Part shown: in pieces, positions 14,489 to 23,300 of the stretch
Layout of the letters: the number at the start of each line of letters is the position of its first letter
Position numbering within the stretch: the first letter of the stretch is position 1
NCBI GenBank assembly: GCA_910575705.1
Contig: CAJTFG010000001.1
Span: 62,001-126,000 of the forward strand
Direction: 5' to 3'
DNA: 64,000 nucleotides
Source: Erysipelotrichales bacterium
Lineage (GTDB): Bacteria > Bacillota_I > Bacilli_A > Erysipelotrichales > Erysipelotrichaceae
The notes under the pieces: model-generated
Seen by the model: the letters and a program-made list of their open reading frames with translations, nothing else
The model's database searches: none
What the model was told of the DNA's origin: nothing
Program-made: the position numbers and the translations under genes

Positions 14489-15929
14489 AAAATGAAAAAT
14501 TATCGTAATATTCCATATCCTCCAAGGAAGAAACATCCTCAATATCATTGTTATCAAGACGCAGATAACGCAGATGACGAAACTCCTTGATATCGTTCAC
14601 ATCGGTGATATAGTTTGCCTTTAACGTCAGTGTCTCCAGCTCTTTCATTCCTTTCAATGGTGAAAGATCGCTGATCCCGTTATGATCCAGCCGCAGCATC
14701 CGTACCTTTTTTAAATCGGAAAGAGGCGATAGATCGGTAATGACGTTATTATACAAGTCGATTTCCCTCAGATTCACAAGTCCTTTCAGAGGCGTTACAT
14801 CGGTAATGGAATTTCCTTCCAAATACAGCTTTTGCAAGTTATGCATCCCCGACAAACTATGGATGGAGCGGATATCATTGTTGCCGACATTCAACGCCGT
14901 GATTTCGGAACAATCCTTTAACACATCAATGCTGGGAATGCTGTTGCCATACACGTTAACTTCTTGCAGATGACGGTCATCTTTCAAAAAGTCGATCGTC
15001 TTTAACTGACAGCGGCAAGCCTCAAAATACGTCAGCTTATCAAACTGATCCAGTACATCCGTATGCTGAATGCGGTTATCGCTGATGTTAAGACGCTCCA
15101 GTCCTTTCATATTCTTTAAAAGACGCAGATCCCAAAAACCGCTCATCATCAGATTCAGATCACGCAAATCGGATAAATTCTTCAAAAAGGAAAAATCACT
15201 CAGCATATTATAAGAGATGTCCAGCTTCTGTAAGTGATGAATGGCATCCAATGCATGATAATCCTTTAAATACTGATTGTTGGAAAGATTCAAAGAGCGG
15301 AGGTTCTTCATCGTGGATAACGGTGAAAGATCGGTAAACAGATTCGTAGAAAGATCCAATACTTCGATCTGTTTCAGATAGGTCAGATCGCTTATCTCAA
15401 ACAGCCACATCCGGCTCATATACAATTCTTTCAAATTGGTCAAAAGGCCGAGTACTCCCAAATGCAGTTCTCCGTTTTCAATACCCAGATGCAGAACTTC
15501 CAGCTTTTTTAAATTTTCGAGATAATCAATGCTATTGACCTTGCTGCGATCCAGATCCAGCTCCACCAGATTCGGCAGACTCATCAACGCACTGATATCC
15601 ATAACATATAAATTATTGCGAGAAAGATTCAAATGCGTGAGATCACGATGATTACGCAATACTTGAATATCACGAAGCTGATTTTTCGAAGCATTCAAAT
15701 ATTCCAGCTTCATCAAGTCCTTCAATGGCTCCAGAAGTTCAATCTGATTATCACTGATATCCAAATACGTAAGATTGATCGCTTCTTCCAGTCCATCCAA
15801 ATACGTGATCCCCATAGAACCGAGATACAGCTCTTTTAATGATCGCATATCGGATACCGTGATCTCTTTCCCTTGTTTATGCAGGATCTCCTGCAAACAT
15901 CCTTTCAGAACATCATCTTTGATATGCAT
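14487..15929 (-). CDS. cytoplasmic leucine-rich-repeat protein (SDS22-like repeats)
   Basis: 480 residues made almost entirely of 22-residue repeats of the form LxxLxxLxLxxNxIxDIxxL, for example NLTYLDISDNQIELLEPL and NLREIDLYNNVITDLSPL. Roughly 18-20 repeats are visible. The unit matches the SDS22/internalin type. Unlike internalins there is no signal peptide, transmembrane helix, LPxTG or SH3/GW region, so the protein appears intracellular. A short N-terminal cap (HIKDDVLKGCLQEILHKQGKEITVSDM) precedes the repeats. The start at 15929 has AGGAGGAG upstream. Partner and function unknown; a protein-binding scaffold is the natural inference. Confidence 0.85.
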   Translation of the reverse strand: MHIKDDVLKGCLQEILHKQGKEITVSDMRSLKELYLGSMGITYLDGLEEAINLTYLDISDNQIELLEPLKDLMKLEYLNASKNQLRDIQVLRNHRDLTHLNLSRNNLYVMDISALMSLPNLVELDLDRSKVNSIDYLENLKKLEVLHLGIENGELHLGVLGLLTNLKELYMSRMWLFEISDLTYLKQIEVLDLSTNLFTDLSPLSTMKNLRSLNLSNNQYLKDYHALDAIHHLQKLDISYNMLSDFSFLKNLSDLRDLNLMMSGFWDLRLLKNMKGLERLNISDNRIQHTDVLDQFDKLTYFEACRCQLKTIDFLKDDRHLQEVNVYGNSIPSIDVLKDCSEITALNVGNNDIRSIHSLSGMHNLQKLYLEGNSITDVTPLKGLVNLREIDLYNNVITDLSPLSDLKKVRMLRLDHNGISDLSPLKGMKELETLTLKANYITDVNDIKEFRHLRYLRLDNNDIEDVSSLEDMEYYDNFSF

Positions 15930-15953
15930 ACGATCTCCTCCTGTCTTTTTTAT

Positions 15954-15959
15954 ATTATA
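15954..15959 (-). promoter_or_regulatory. -10 box of the LRR gene
   Basis: TATAAT on the minus strand, 25 bases upstream of the chosen start. No good -35. Confidence 0.35.
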
Positions 15960-16037
15960 CCCCAAAAAACTTCAGTTTTCTGTTAAATCTTTCCTATTCT
16001 TTCCGGAAATGTTAGAATAAGATAAAGAGGTGATGAT

Positions 16038-16502
16038 ATGGATCGTTTGGAATATATCCGCATAAAAACCGATCGCATTTTAGATGCGATGGAAAACAGC
16101 ATTTCCTGTAAACTTGCCTATATACATTCCTATGGTGTTTCACAAATGGCAGCTCTTTTGGCGAAAAAAAGAAACCTGAATATCGAATTGGCCTGTATCG
16201 CCGCCATGCTGCATGATATCAGCCAATATGAGACAGGCCGGCTGATCGACCATGCCAAAGAAAGCGCAAAACGCGCAGAAGAGATCTTGAAAGCCTCCGA
16301 TGAATTCACGGAAGAAGAAATCAATATCATCGTATCCGCTATCGCTTTTCACAGTGATAAACAAGTAAAGCACGGAGACTATGAAGAACTGCTGAAAGAC
16401 AGCGATGTTCTGGCACACTACTTTTATAATGTCAATGTGCCGATCAACGAACAGGATAAGGTACGTCTTTTCTATCTGTTGGAAGAACTGCATATTTCAT
16501 AG
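16038..16502 (+). CDS. HD-domain phosphohydrolase
   Basis: 154 residues with the HD fold: H in YIHSYGVS, the HD doublet in AAMLHDIS, a histidine in IAFHSD and D in LKDSDVLAHY. Such enzymes are metal-dependent phosphohydrolases acting on nucleotides or related phosphates; this small stand-alone type has no assigned substrate. AGAGGTGATGAT precedes the ATG. It is a single plus-strand gene facing a decayed ORF and mgtE. Confidence 0.8.
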   Translation: MDRLEYIRIKTDRILDAMENSISCKLAYIHSYGVSQMAALLAKKRNLNIELACIAAMLHDISQYETGRLIDHAKESAKRAEEILKASDEFTEEEINIIVSAIAFHSDKQVKHGDYEELLKDSDVLAHYFYNVNVPINEQDKVRLFYLLEELHIS

Positions 16503-16869
16503 CCTCTGCATACAGCGGCACATAGAAGCATTTCCATGTGATCTTGCATACAAGCAGAGCCGGACGCTGTTGCTGATCTAATGCATATGTAAATCTGGCA
16601 TCATAGGAACCGATATGAGATAGAAAAATAGCCACGTTTGGTTTTTGAAATCCTGTTACCGGAGTAGACCCTAATACTCCTTCCAAATCATACTCGGACA
16701 CTTTATCGTAAGCAAATACCTCATCAACGGAGCCGTTAAAATTCTGCCCGATAATCGGTACCAGTGTCCTAGAATTAGAAATCGTGCCCGTAACAAACAA
16801 GCCCTCTATATAACAGCAGCTTTGTCTGTTTAATACGGACTGCCTTTTATTCAGCATACCATATATCAT
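16503..16869 (-). pseudogene. decayed short gene, copy 1 of an unknown family
   Basis: A minus-strand frame starting MIYGMLNKRQSVLNRQ and running through GTISNSRTLVPIIGQ, VDEVFAYDKVSEYD and ALDQQQRPALLV. It has no SD and runs on into the antisense of the HD gene, so its natural end is not clear. It is related to the fragment at 33806-34227: both share 15 bases at the start (16849-16863), 12 bases at GGCACGATTTCT (16777-16788) and 16 bases near the end (16554-16569). The closing RPAL motif recalls the ends of DUF6273-like proteins, but that is weak. It begins right after the mgtE terminator. Confidence 0.4.
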
Positions 16870-16870
16870 A

Positions 16871-16906
16871 AAAAAAGCATAATCTGTAACCGGATCATGC
16901 TTTTTT
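16871..16906 (-). terminator. mgtE terminator
   Basis: Minus strand: GCATGATC-loop-GATTATGC (16877-16900) with flanking A6/T7. The mgtE stop lies in the upstream arm's A/T extension. Confidence 0.8.
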
Positions 16907-18257
16907 ATACCAAAAATATCGTAACAAGCTGAAAATAGACAAATAAGCTCATCGCATCGACAACGGTAGTGATCAACGGTCCGGCCATAACGGCAGGATC
17001 CAAGTGCAGACGCTCCGCGATAACCGGGAGGGTACAACCGACGATCTTTGCCAGACCAACAGTGATAAATACCGTTACCGATACGATAATCGAAGTCATG
17101 ATATCCACCTGTCCCATGAAGATCAGTATACGTAAAAAATTGACAGCACCCATGATAGATCCGCAGATCAATGCGATGCGCAGCTCTTTCCACCAGATCT
17201 GCAACATATCATGTGTCGTCAGCTCTCCGGTCGCCAATGCACGGATCACCATGGTACTCGCTTGATTGCCGGCATTTCCCGCAGCATCCATCAGCATCGG
17301 AATAAAGATCGTCAATGTGACGTTGAACGATAAGACTTCTTCATAACTGGCCATGATCTGCCCAGTAAACGTTGCCGATATCATCAAGATCAACAGCCAT
17401 ATAATACGTGATTTCGCCATTGTGAAAACACCGGTTTCCAAATAGGTGGAATCGATCGGTGTGATGGCACCCATCTTGTGGATATCTTCCGTAGCTTCCT
17501 CATGGATGACGTCAATGATATCGTCTACCGTAACGATCCCCACCAAACAGTCATCATTATTGACGATCGGCACAACGGTAATATCGTACTTTTCAAACAG
17601 CTTGGCAACATCTTCCTGATCATCGGCCGTACGGGCAAAGATGAGATCGGTATCCATAATATCCTCCATCGTCATATCATGGTCACTCAATAAAATATCC
17701 CGCAGTCCGACAACGCCGCGCAAAACCTTTTTCGCATCGGTAATATAACAGTAATTGATCGTTTCGGCATCTTGTCCCTGCTGCTTGATTTTTGTGATAG
17801 CCGGGATGATCTTATCATGTTCCTTCAACACGACGAAATTGGTAGACATGATCGATCCTGCCGTATTTTCCTCATAGCTAAGCAATTTATTAATCTCTGC
17901 ACGCTGTTTCGGATTCGCATTCTGCAAGACATGCTTAACGATATTCGCAGGCATATCTTCGATAAAATCGATAATATCATCATCATACAGTTCATCCAGC
18001 ATCTCTCGGATTTGCGGGCCGGTAAACGTCTGAATAAGCGTCTCTTGCTTATCATGAGGCAAATAGGAGAAGATCTGTGACGTAACATCCTTCTTCAGCG
18101 TCTTGAAGAGGAACAATGCCTCATTCAACTCCAATTCTCCTACCAATTCACTCATATCGACAATATTATGTTCATCAAAAAGGGATCGGAGATCACTGAT
18201 TTTCTTCTCTTTTATAAGCTCTTTTAAATATTCCAAACCGATTGTTTCATTTTCCAT
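16905..18257 (-). CDS. mgtE: magnesium transporter MgtE
   Basis: 450 residues with the full MgtE plan: an N-terminal superhelical domain (ELNEALFLFKTLKKD…LPHDKQETLI…MPANIVKHVL), two CBS domains (DTDLIFARTADDQEDVAKLFEKYDITVVPIVNNDDCLVGIVTVDDIID), a plug helix and five membrane helices including the pore motif PMLMDAAGNAGNQAST. It is a Mg2+-gated channel. The SD is weak (AAGTGAGA). No M-box riboswitch is seen in the 140 bases upstream. It is monocistronic. Confidence 0.95.
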   Translation of the reverse strand: MENETIGLEYLKELIKEKKISDLRSLFDEHNIVDMSELVGELELNEALFLFKTLKKDVTSQIFSYLPHDKQETLIQTFTGPQIREMLDELYDDDIIDFIEDMPANIVKHVLQNANPKQRAEINKLLSYEENTAGSIMSTNFVVLKEHDKIIPAITKIKQQGQDAETINYCYITDAKKVLRGVVGLRDILLSDHDMTMEDIMDTDLIFARTADDQEDVAKLFEKYDITVVPIVNNDDCLVGIVTVDDIIDVIHEEATEDIHKMGAITPIDSTYLETGVFTMAKSRIIWLLILMISATFTGQIMASYEEVLSFNVTLTIFIPMLMDAAGNAGNQASTMVIRALATGELTTHDMLQIWWKELRIALICGSIMGAVNFLRILIFMGQVDIMTSIIVSVTVFITVGLAKIVGCTLPVIAERLHLDPAVMAGPLITTVVDAMSLFVYFQLVTIFLV

Positions 18258-18280
18258 GATCTCACTTCCATTTCTTATTT

Positions 18281-18310
18281 ATTTTACCCCTATTTAACTC
18301 TTTATGACAA
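18281..18310 (-). promoter_or_regulatory. mgtE promoter
   Basis: Minus strand: -35 TTGTCA (18305-18310), 18-base spacer, -10 TAAAAT (18281-18286). Confidence 0.5.
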
Positions 18311-18337
18311 GCAAAAATTTGCATATTGAAACCATGG

Positions 18338-18364
18338 TAAAAAAGCAGGAGTCGTTTTCCTGCT
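18338..18364 (-). terminator. ddl terminator
   Basis: Minus strand: AGCAGGA-loop-TCCTGCT followed by six T. Confidence 0.8.
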
Positions 18365-18396
18365 TGATAGCTCGATATCAATTCTCATATGTTGCT

Positions 18397-19551
18397 TTAT
18401 TTTAGCTTATTTCCGTTTTTCGGATCGAATGTCTGAAGAATATTTGTGGAGTAGGAGGTGATCCTCTGCTGCTGCCGACGATAGTTCCGAAGTCCTAGGT
18501 CGATCAGCTCATCCAGAAGTTTTGTAAAAGACAGCTGCTTCGGCTCCCATAAATAAAAGGATAAAGATCCCGGAATGGTATTGATCTCGTTGACATAGAT
18601 AGTTTGTGTATCTTCATCCATCATAAAATCAATACGGGCGATCCCCTTCGCGTGAAGCTCACGAAACGTCTTTTTTGCCAATTCTTCTATTTGTATGGTC
18701 TGTTCTACGGAGATACGGGCAGGGATCTCCCTTGCGGCACCGGCCATTCCCTTGGTTTTGGCCCCTTCATATTTATCGTGATACGAAAGAATATCATCCG
18801 CCTTCACGACCTCTTCCAATACGCTGACCTCACTGGATGACAGATCGCCCATAACGCTGGCGTTAATCTCTTTCAGGTTTTGCACAGCTCGTTCAAGGAT
18901 GACCTTTTCATCATAGCGAAACGCTTCACTCAGCGCATGCCGCAGCTCGTCTTCATCCATGACCTTTTGAATGGCGATGCTGCTTCCTAAACCGGAAGGC
19001 TTGACGATCAACGGATATCCCAAAGTGTTCACTTTCTCTAAAAACCGGTCATCCAGCTCATCATAGCAAGTGACATACATCCACTCGACAACCGGAAGTC
19101 CGCGATTCTGCAAGATCTCCTTCATCATGACCTTATCCTGTCCCACAGCCGCTCCTAAAACACGACAGCCGCAATAAGGAATACCGATCATTTCCAGATA
19201 ACCTTGCAATACACCGTCTTCTCCGCCGGTTCCGTGCATCACGGGAATTACAATATCGATCTCCCGCCGCTTAGAAAACAGCCTACGCGTATTCGGTTCC
19301 AGATAAAAATGCTGCTGATCACGCATAAGGTGATATCCGAGAAACTTTTTTTCTAAAACATCCAGATTTTTAAACGTATTCAGATCTCGTAAAGAATCAT
19401 CACAAAATAAATTCTTTTCTTTTGAAAAATACATGGGAACGATCTCATATTTTTCATCGTCCAACGCATGCATAACCTGCATAGCGGAGAGAATGCTGAT
19501 CTCATGTTCTACTGACTGCCCTCCGAAAGCAACGCCTACTTTTAATTTCAT
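18397..19551 (-). CDS. ddl: D-alanine--D-alanine ligase
   Basis: 384 residues, ATP-grasp ligase making the D-Ala-D-Ala end of peptidoglycan precursors. Visible: VGVAFGGQSVEHEISILSA (N-terminal signature), MHGTGGEDGVLQGYLEM, VKPSGLGSSIAIQKV, the omega-loop segment KYEGAKTKGMAGAAREIPA, and IARIDFMMDE…VNEINTIPGSLSFYLWE with the Mg-binding ENxxPG-type motif. Selectivity (Ala, Ser or Lac) cannot be decided by eye. It follows the MurF-like gene by 48 bases, so ligase and adder of the dipeptide are made together. Confidence 0.93.
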   Translation of the reverse strand: MKLKVGVAFGGQSVEHEISILSAMQVMHALDDEKYEIVPMYFSKEKNLFCDDSLRDLNTFKNLDVLEKKFLGYHLMRDQQHFYLEPNTRRLFSKRREIDIVIPVMHGTGGEDGVLQGYLEMIGIPYCGCRVLGAAVGQDKVMMKEILQNRGLPVVEWMYVTCYDELDDRFLEKVNTLGYPLIVKPSGLGSSIAIQKVMDEDELRHALSEAFRYDEKVILERAVQNLKEINASVMGDLSSSEVSVLEEVVKADDILSYHDKYEGAKTKGMAGAAREIPARISVEQTIQIEELAKKTFRELHAKGIARIDFMMDEDTQTIYVNEINTIPGSLSFYLWEPKQLSFTKLLDELIDLGLRNYRRQQQRITSYSTNILQTFDPKNGNKLK

Positions 19552-19599
19552 TTTCCTGCACCCCTTTGTATTTCAGTGTATGCAAAGTCCTATGTTTGG

Positions 19600-21171
19600 T
19601 TAATGATTAAAAGCATCGGGCAAATCGTTTTCGATCAAAACGATATCTCCTTCTTTCGCATAGGAAGCAGCCAGCTGCAGCGCTTCTGCCGTAGAAGCGA
19701 CGATGTGGACCCTTTCCCGGGAGTACCCTTCCTTCAAAAGACTCTCGTAAATATCTTTGGTCTGCTGCCTGCCGATCAAAATGACTTCGTCCGCACAGCG
19801 ACTGATCTGCTTTCCAAATTCCTTATGTGCCTCTTGTTTGACATCTCCCAAATCGATAAACCCAGGCGTGATCAACACATGTCTGCCCGGCATCTGTCGC
19901 AATACCGCAAGCGATTCTTTCGCTCCTTCCGGATTGGAATTATACGCATTATCCAATAGCGTATAGGTCGCTGTTTTACGCGGCTGCAAACGATGTTCCA
20001 CATACGGCAGTTCCCGCACTGTTTTTTGCAAGGCAGCCATCGGTACGCCTAAGGTATGTGCTACGGCAACCGCAGCGGTAATATTGCGGACGTTATGCTC
20101 TCCGAGGAGCTTTGTTTCAAAAGCATAGGTCACCCCTTTATTACAGATGGCAAACGACATCCCTTCCGCATGATATACAAGCTGTCTCGCTTGATAATCA
20201 GAAGGCTGATCAATGGAAAACCAAACTGTTTTCACTTCATTTTGCAGTTCATAATCTCTTATATAAAAATTATCCCGATTTAAAAAAGCGATACCATCGG
20301 AAGGGAGTTGTTCGATCAGCTGCATTTTCTCATGTACGATATTTTCCATGCTATGAAAGGTCTGTAAATGCTGCGGACCGATTGCCGTTACGATACCGAT
20401 CTTCGGATTGACGAATTGAGCCAGTCGCTTTATCTCATGTATGTGATCCGCTCCCATCTCACATAAAAAAGCTTCGTGGATCCCTTTTAACTGACTGCGT
20501 ATCGTAATAGTGATTCCCATAAGATTGTTATAGGAATTAGGAGTCATCAGCGTATAGTAGCGATTAGAGAGAAGCGGATACAAGATCGTCTTTACACTCG
20601 TCTTTCCATAGCTTCCCGTAATGCCGATGGTAATTCGTTTCGGATTCTCTTTCAACATGCGCTTCGCATCTTGCACATAATGACTTTGAATCTTCTTTTC
20701 GACAAAACGCATGCACCAGCCGCTGATGATCACCGATCCCCAGCATACGAGATAAAAAAGCGGTGTCAGCAATAAGATTATCAGGTTTGACATCTGCAAT
20801 AGAATGATCAGACATACCACATAAAGCAAATATTGAAACAGCATCTGACGGATCAGACGATGCGTATAAGAAAGGGGCTTGACATATACCTTTTCATCAT
20901 CGATCTTCATCATGATATAAGCATAGATGAATAGCAGAAGCGCCTCCAATGCAAGGATATTAGGATGTGAAAAAAAGACCAGCAAAAGGAGCATCGGGAG
21001 AAACAGGAGTATATAATAAAAACACTGTGCCTTTTTTTCTTCCGCCTTATCGATCATCCATATGCAATATCGGTCCAGATGATAGTGATTCTGCTGGAAA
21101 ATATGCAGTGCTTCCTTGGTCGGAACAAATAAAAACAGAAGCAGGCCGAGGCTGTACATTAACGCGTCCAT
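19600..21171 (-). CDS. membrane-anchored MurF-type Mur ligase
   Basis: 523 residues. The N-terminal 150 residues contain about four hydrophobic helices (YSLGLLLFLFVP, FYYILLFLPMLLLLVFF, ALEALLLFIYAYIM, YLLYVVCLIILL…LLTPLFYLVCWGSV). The Mur ligase fold follows, with the P-loop GITGSYGKTSVKT, SYNNLMGITITI, EMGADHIHEIKRLA, LGEHNVRNITAAVAVA and the DNAYNSNPEGAKESL motif typical of MurF. It should add D-Ala-D-Ala to the UDP-MurNAc-peptide; ordinary MurF (about 450 residues) has no membrane part. The start at 21171 lies just past the upstream stop with AAGGA about ten bases before. Followed by ddl. Confidence 0.85.
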   Translation of the reverse strand: MDALMYSLGLLLFLFVPTKEALHIFQQNHYHLDRYCIWMIDKAEEKKAQCFYYILLFLPMLLLLVFFSHPNILALEALLLFIYAYIMMKIDDEKVYVKPLSYTHRLIRQMLFQYLLYVVCLIILLQMSNLIILLLTPLFYLVCWGSVIISGWCMRFVEKKIQSHYVQDAKRMLKENPKRITIGITGSYGKTSVKTILYPLLSNRYYTLMTPNSYNNLMGITITIRSQLKGIHEAFLCEMGADHIHEIKRLAQFVNPKIGIVTAIGPQHLQTFHSMENIVHEKMQLIEQLPSDGIAFLNRDNFYIRDYELQNEVKTVWFSIDQPSDYQARQLVYHAEGMSFAICNKGVTYAFETKLLGEHNVRNITAAVAVAHTLGVPMAALQKTVRELPYVEHRLQPRKTATYTLLDNAYNSNPEGAKESLAVLRQMPGRHVLITPGFIDLGDVKQEAHKEFGKQISRCADEVILIGRQQTKDIYESLLKEGYSRERVHIVASTAEALQLAASYAKEGDIVLIENDLPDAFNH

Positions 21172-21172
21172 A

Positions 21173-21883
21173 TTATCGACTTCCTTCCAAATACGCATCT
21201 ATGATGCGTAAAAACCGTTCGATTTGATGATAATAGGCAAAGTGATCATCCTGCCGCAATGTGATCAGTACCGCATTAGGCATCTCTTTTTCCATCAGCT
21301 CTCCCATCCATAGCGGCGTTTCTTCATCGAGTTCCCCAAATACCAGCAATGTATCCGTATCGATCGCAGGCAGTAATGTACGAATATCTTCATTTACCGC
21401 TTTTACCAAGATCGATCTTAACACAGAGGAAGCATTTTCATAATCCGGACTTCCTTTCCCTGGATTCAAATGCAGTTTTCTTCTTATCTTATAGCTATAT
21501 ACCTTTGCATAATAAGAAAGACCGCGCGGTTTGCGCACGCCGGCAGCTCCTGTCAGGATCATACGTTTCAACGGATATTTCAACGCATAGCGAAACGCGA
21601 TCCTCGCACCGAACGAATGCGCGATAAGAATGACGTTTTCGCCATGAAACTGCTGCACCAGATCATAGACAAAATCAGCATAGTCTTCCGTAGACCACGG
21701 AACCTGGGGAAGCTCACTGTCACCGAAACCCGGCAGATCGAGATTGATGACTTGATAGCGGTCCTTCAAATGACAGGCGATCGCCTGCATCATATAACGG
21801 TTTTGACCCCATCCATGAAGCAATACGACGCAATCACCGCTTCCTTCGATATCTACAGCTGTTTCTATTCCGTTTATCTTCAT
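21173..21883 (-). CDS. alpha/beta hydrolase
   Basis: 236 residues: oxyanion LLHGWGQNRY, nucleophile elbow AHSFGARIA, acid in FGELDEETP and histidine in DDHFAYY. A soluble esterase/lipase-fold enzyme of unknown substrate. It ends two bases before the MurF-like start, so it shares the wall-synthesis operon and may act on an envelope precursor or lipid; that is inferred from position. The ATG at 21883 is preferred over the in-frame GTG two codons earlier because of the spacing to AGAGGT. Confidence 0.85.
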   Translation of the reverse strand: MKINGIETAVDIEGSGDCVVLLHGWGQNRYMMQAIACHLKDRYQVINLDLPGFGDSELPQVPWSTEDYADFVYDLVQQFHGENVILIAHSFGARIAFRYALKYPLKRMILTGAAGVRKPRGLSYYAKVYSYKIRRKLHLNPGKGSPDYENASSVLRSILVKAVNEDIRTLLPAIDTDTLLVFGELDEETPLWMGELMEKEMPNAVLITLRQDDHFAYYHQIERFLRIIDAYLEGSR

Positions 21884-21925
21884 CAGCACACACCTCTTAC
21901 AAAAAAGTATATGAGTATAAATAGA

Positions 21926-21948
21926 AAAAAAGTCCTATCGGACTTTTT
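21926..21948 (-). terminator. terminator of the two-component operon
   Basis: Minus strand: AAAAAGTCC-GATA-GGACTTTTT plus further T. The kinase stop TAG (21935-21937) lies in the hairpin. Confidence 0.8.
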
Positions 21949-23299
21949 CACGGTTATTCTTGCGTTTCGGTCTGTTGATTCTGAAAATCACACCGTCACT
22001 CGTATTCTCTCCGCTGACATCGTAATTGTTTGCCTTCACTACCTTGGACACAATGGAAAGCCCCAGTCCGAATTTCCCATCCTGTCCCTTTTCAAACGGC
22101 TTAAATAAAACCTTCAAACGGTCTTCACTCATACACGGTCCGTCATTAGCAATGCTTAATCCTTCTTCTTCCGTAAGACAAATATGAATATTGGTAGCGG
22201 CATAGCGCAACGCATTTTCAATGATATTTTCTACCGTTACCTGCCATGCCTCCTCTAATCCATCAAAGTATACTTCTTCCAGCTCCGTTTCAATAACGAT
22301 ATCCGGGCGTATCACCTTGCTGTTCAATATGACGCGTTCTACGATCTCCTTCATATTCGTCATAACGCCTTCTCGGTCTTTTGAAATCAGATATTCCACA
22401 CGATTGAGATATAAGAGAGAATGTACTTTCTTTTCCAAGCGATCCGCATTGTCAATGATCACATCGACGCTCTTCTCCAACGTATCATACGGATATACAC
22501 CGTCCTTGATGCTCTCTCCATACGACTTGATCGTCGCGATCGGCGTCTTCAGATCATGAGATATGTTATGGATCATATCCTCTTTTGTCTTCTCTTGTTT
22601 TAAAAGTTCTTTACGCATACTGACAAGGGCATCCGCAAGCTCTCCGATCTCATCCTTTCGCGAGACTTTCAGCTCCGCTTCCTTTCCGAGCTTTACCTTT
22701 TCTATATAGCTTCGCATCTGATTCAACGGATGGATCAGCGTCGCTACCCAAAGCATCATGACAATAAAGAAAAAGCTGACAACTACCACATTGATATTGA
22801 TGAGATAACTGACCAAAGTATCCTTAAAGGAAGCCATATATCCGGAATCCGCCATAGATACTAAAACGATCCCCTCCCCATCAAGCTTACTGACACGGCA
22901 ATACATGACAATCTCACCATGATAGATGAAATTTTCAAAGGAAGTATTCATATTGCTTACACGGCTGTTGATGGATACCAGAAGATCGGGATCCTGCTGC
23001 AAACGCGCCTTGTTCGTCGTCACGATCTGTCCGTTAGGATAATAGATGAGATGCGTGAGACTGGAATCTTGAAAGCTCTTCATGAGCTGTTCACCTGTCA
23101 CATCCGATTCCATAGATGCCGCTATGTTATTTTGTGTTCTCTGCAAAGTCGCAAATATCTGCTGCTCAATAACTTTATCGACATTTCCATTCAGATATAC
23201 AAAGAAAAAAACAGCAAAAAAGGTTATCGAGAAAAAAATCAATGCGAACATCTGCTGGGTAAGCGTCAGTTCTTTGATCAGTTGATTAAATCGCTTCAT
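21935..23299 (-). CDS. sensor histidine kinase
   Basis: 454 residues. TM1 (about 15-37, MFALIFFSITFFAVFFFVYL), an extracytoplasmic sensor of about 125 residues, TM2 (about 168-192), HAMP, HisKA with the phospho-acceptor in IHNISHDLKTPIATIKSYGES, then HATPase with N box ENIIENALRYA, G1 IANDGPCMS and G2 GLGLSIVSK. It phosphorylates the response regulator encoded one base upstream. The signal is unknown; the downstream wall genes hint at envelope sensing, but a terminator separates them. Confidence 0.92.
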   Translation of the reverse strand: MKRFNQLIKELTLTQQMFALIFFSITFFAVFFFVYLNGNVDKVIEQQIFATLQRTQNNIAASMESDVTGEQLMKSFQDSSLTHLIYYPNGQIVTTNKARLQQDPDLLVSINSRVSNMNTSFENFIYHGEIVMYCRVSKLDGEGIVLVSMADSGYMASFKDTLVSYLININVVVVSFFFIVMMLWVATLIHPLNQMRSYIEKVKLGKEAELKVSRKDEIGELADALVSMRKELLKQEKTKEDMIHNISHDLKTPIATIKSYGESIKDGVYPYDTLEKSVDVIIDNADRLEKKVHSLLYLNRVEYLISKDREGVMTNMKEIVERVILNSKVIRPDIVIETELEEVYFDGLEEAWQVTVENIIENALRYAATNIHICLTEEEGLSIANDGPCMSEDRLKVLFKPFEKGQDGKFGLGLSIVSKVVKANNYDVSGENTSDGVIFRINRPKRKNNREKVR

Positions 23300-23300
23300 A

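Noticed and set aside
16503-16869. Assignment to DUF6273
   Set aside because: Only the closing RPAL motif and a 'VDEVFAYD' segment suggest it; too little for a family call.
16444-17193. 249-residue minus-strand ORF
   Set aside because: Its first half is mgtE read in another frame and its end is antisense to the HD-domain gene. Only the middle (16503-16869) has an independent signal, reported as a decayed gene.
18258-18396. M-box magnesium riboswitch before mgtE
   Set aside because: The leader is too short, and no M-box stems are seen; only a simple promoter and the ddl terminator fit.
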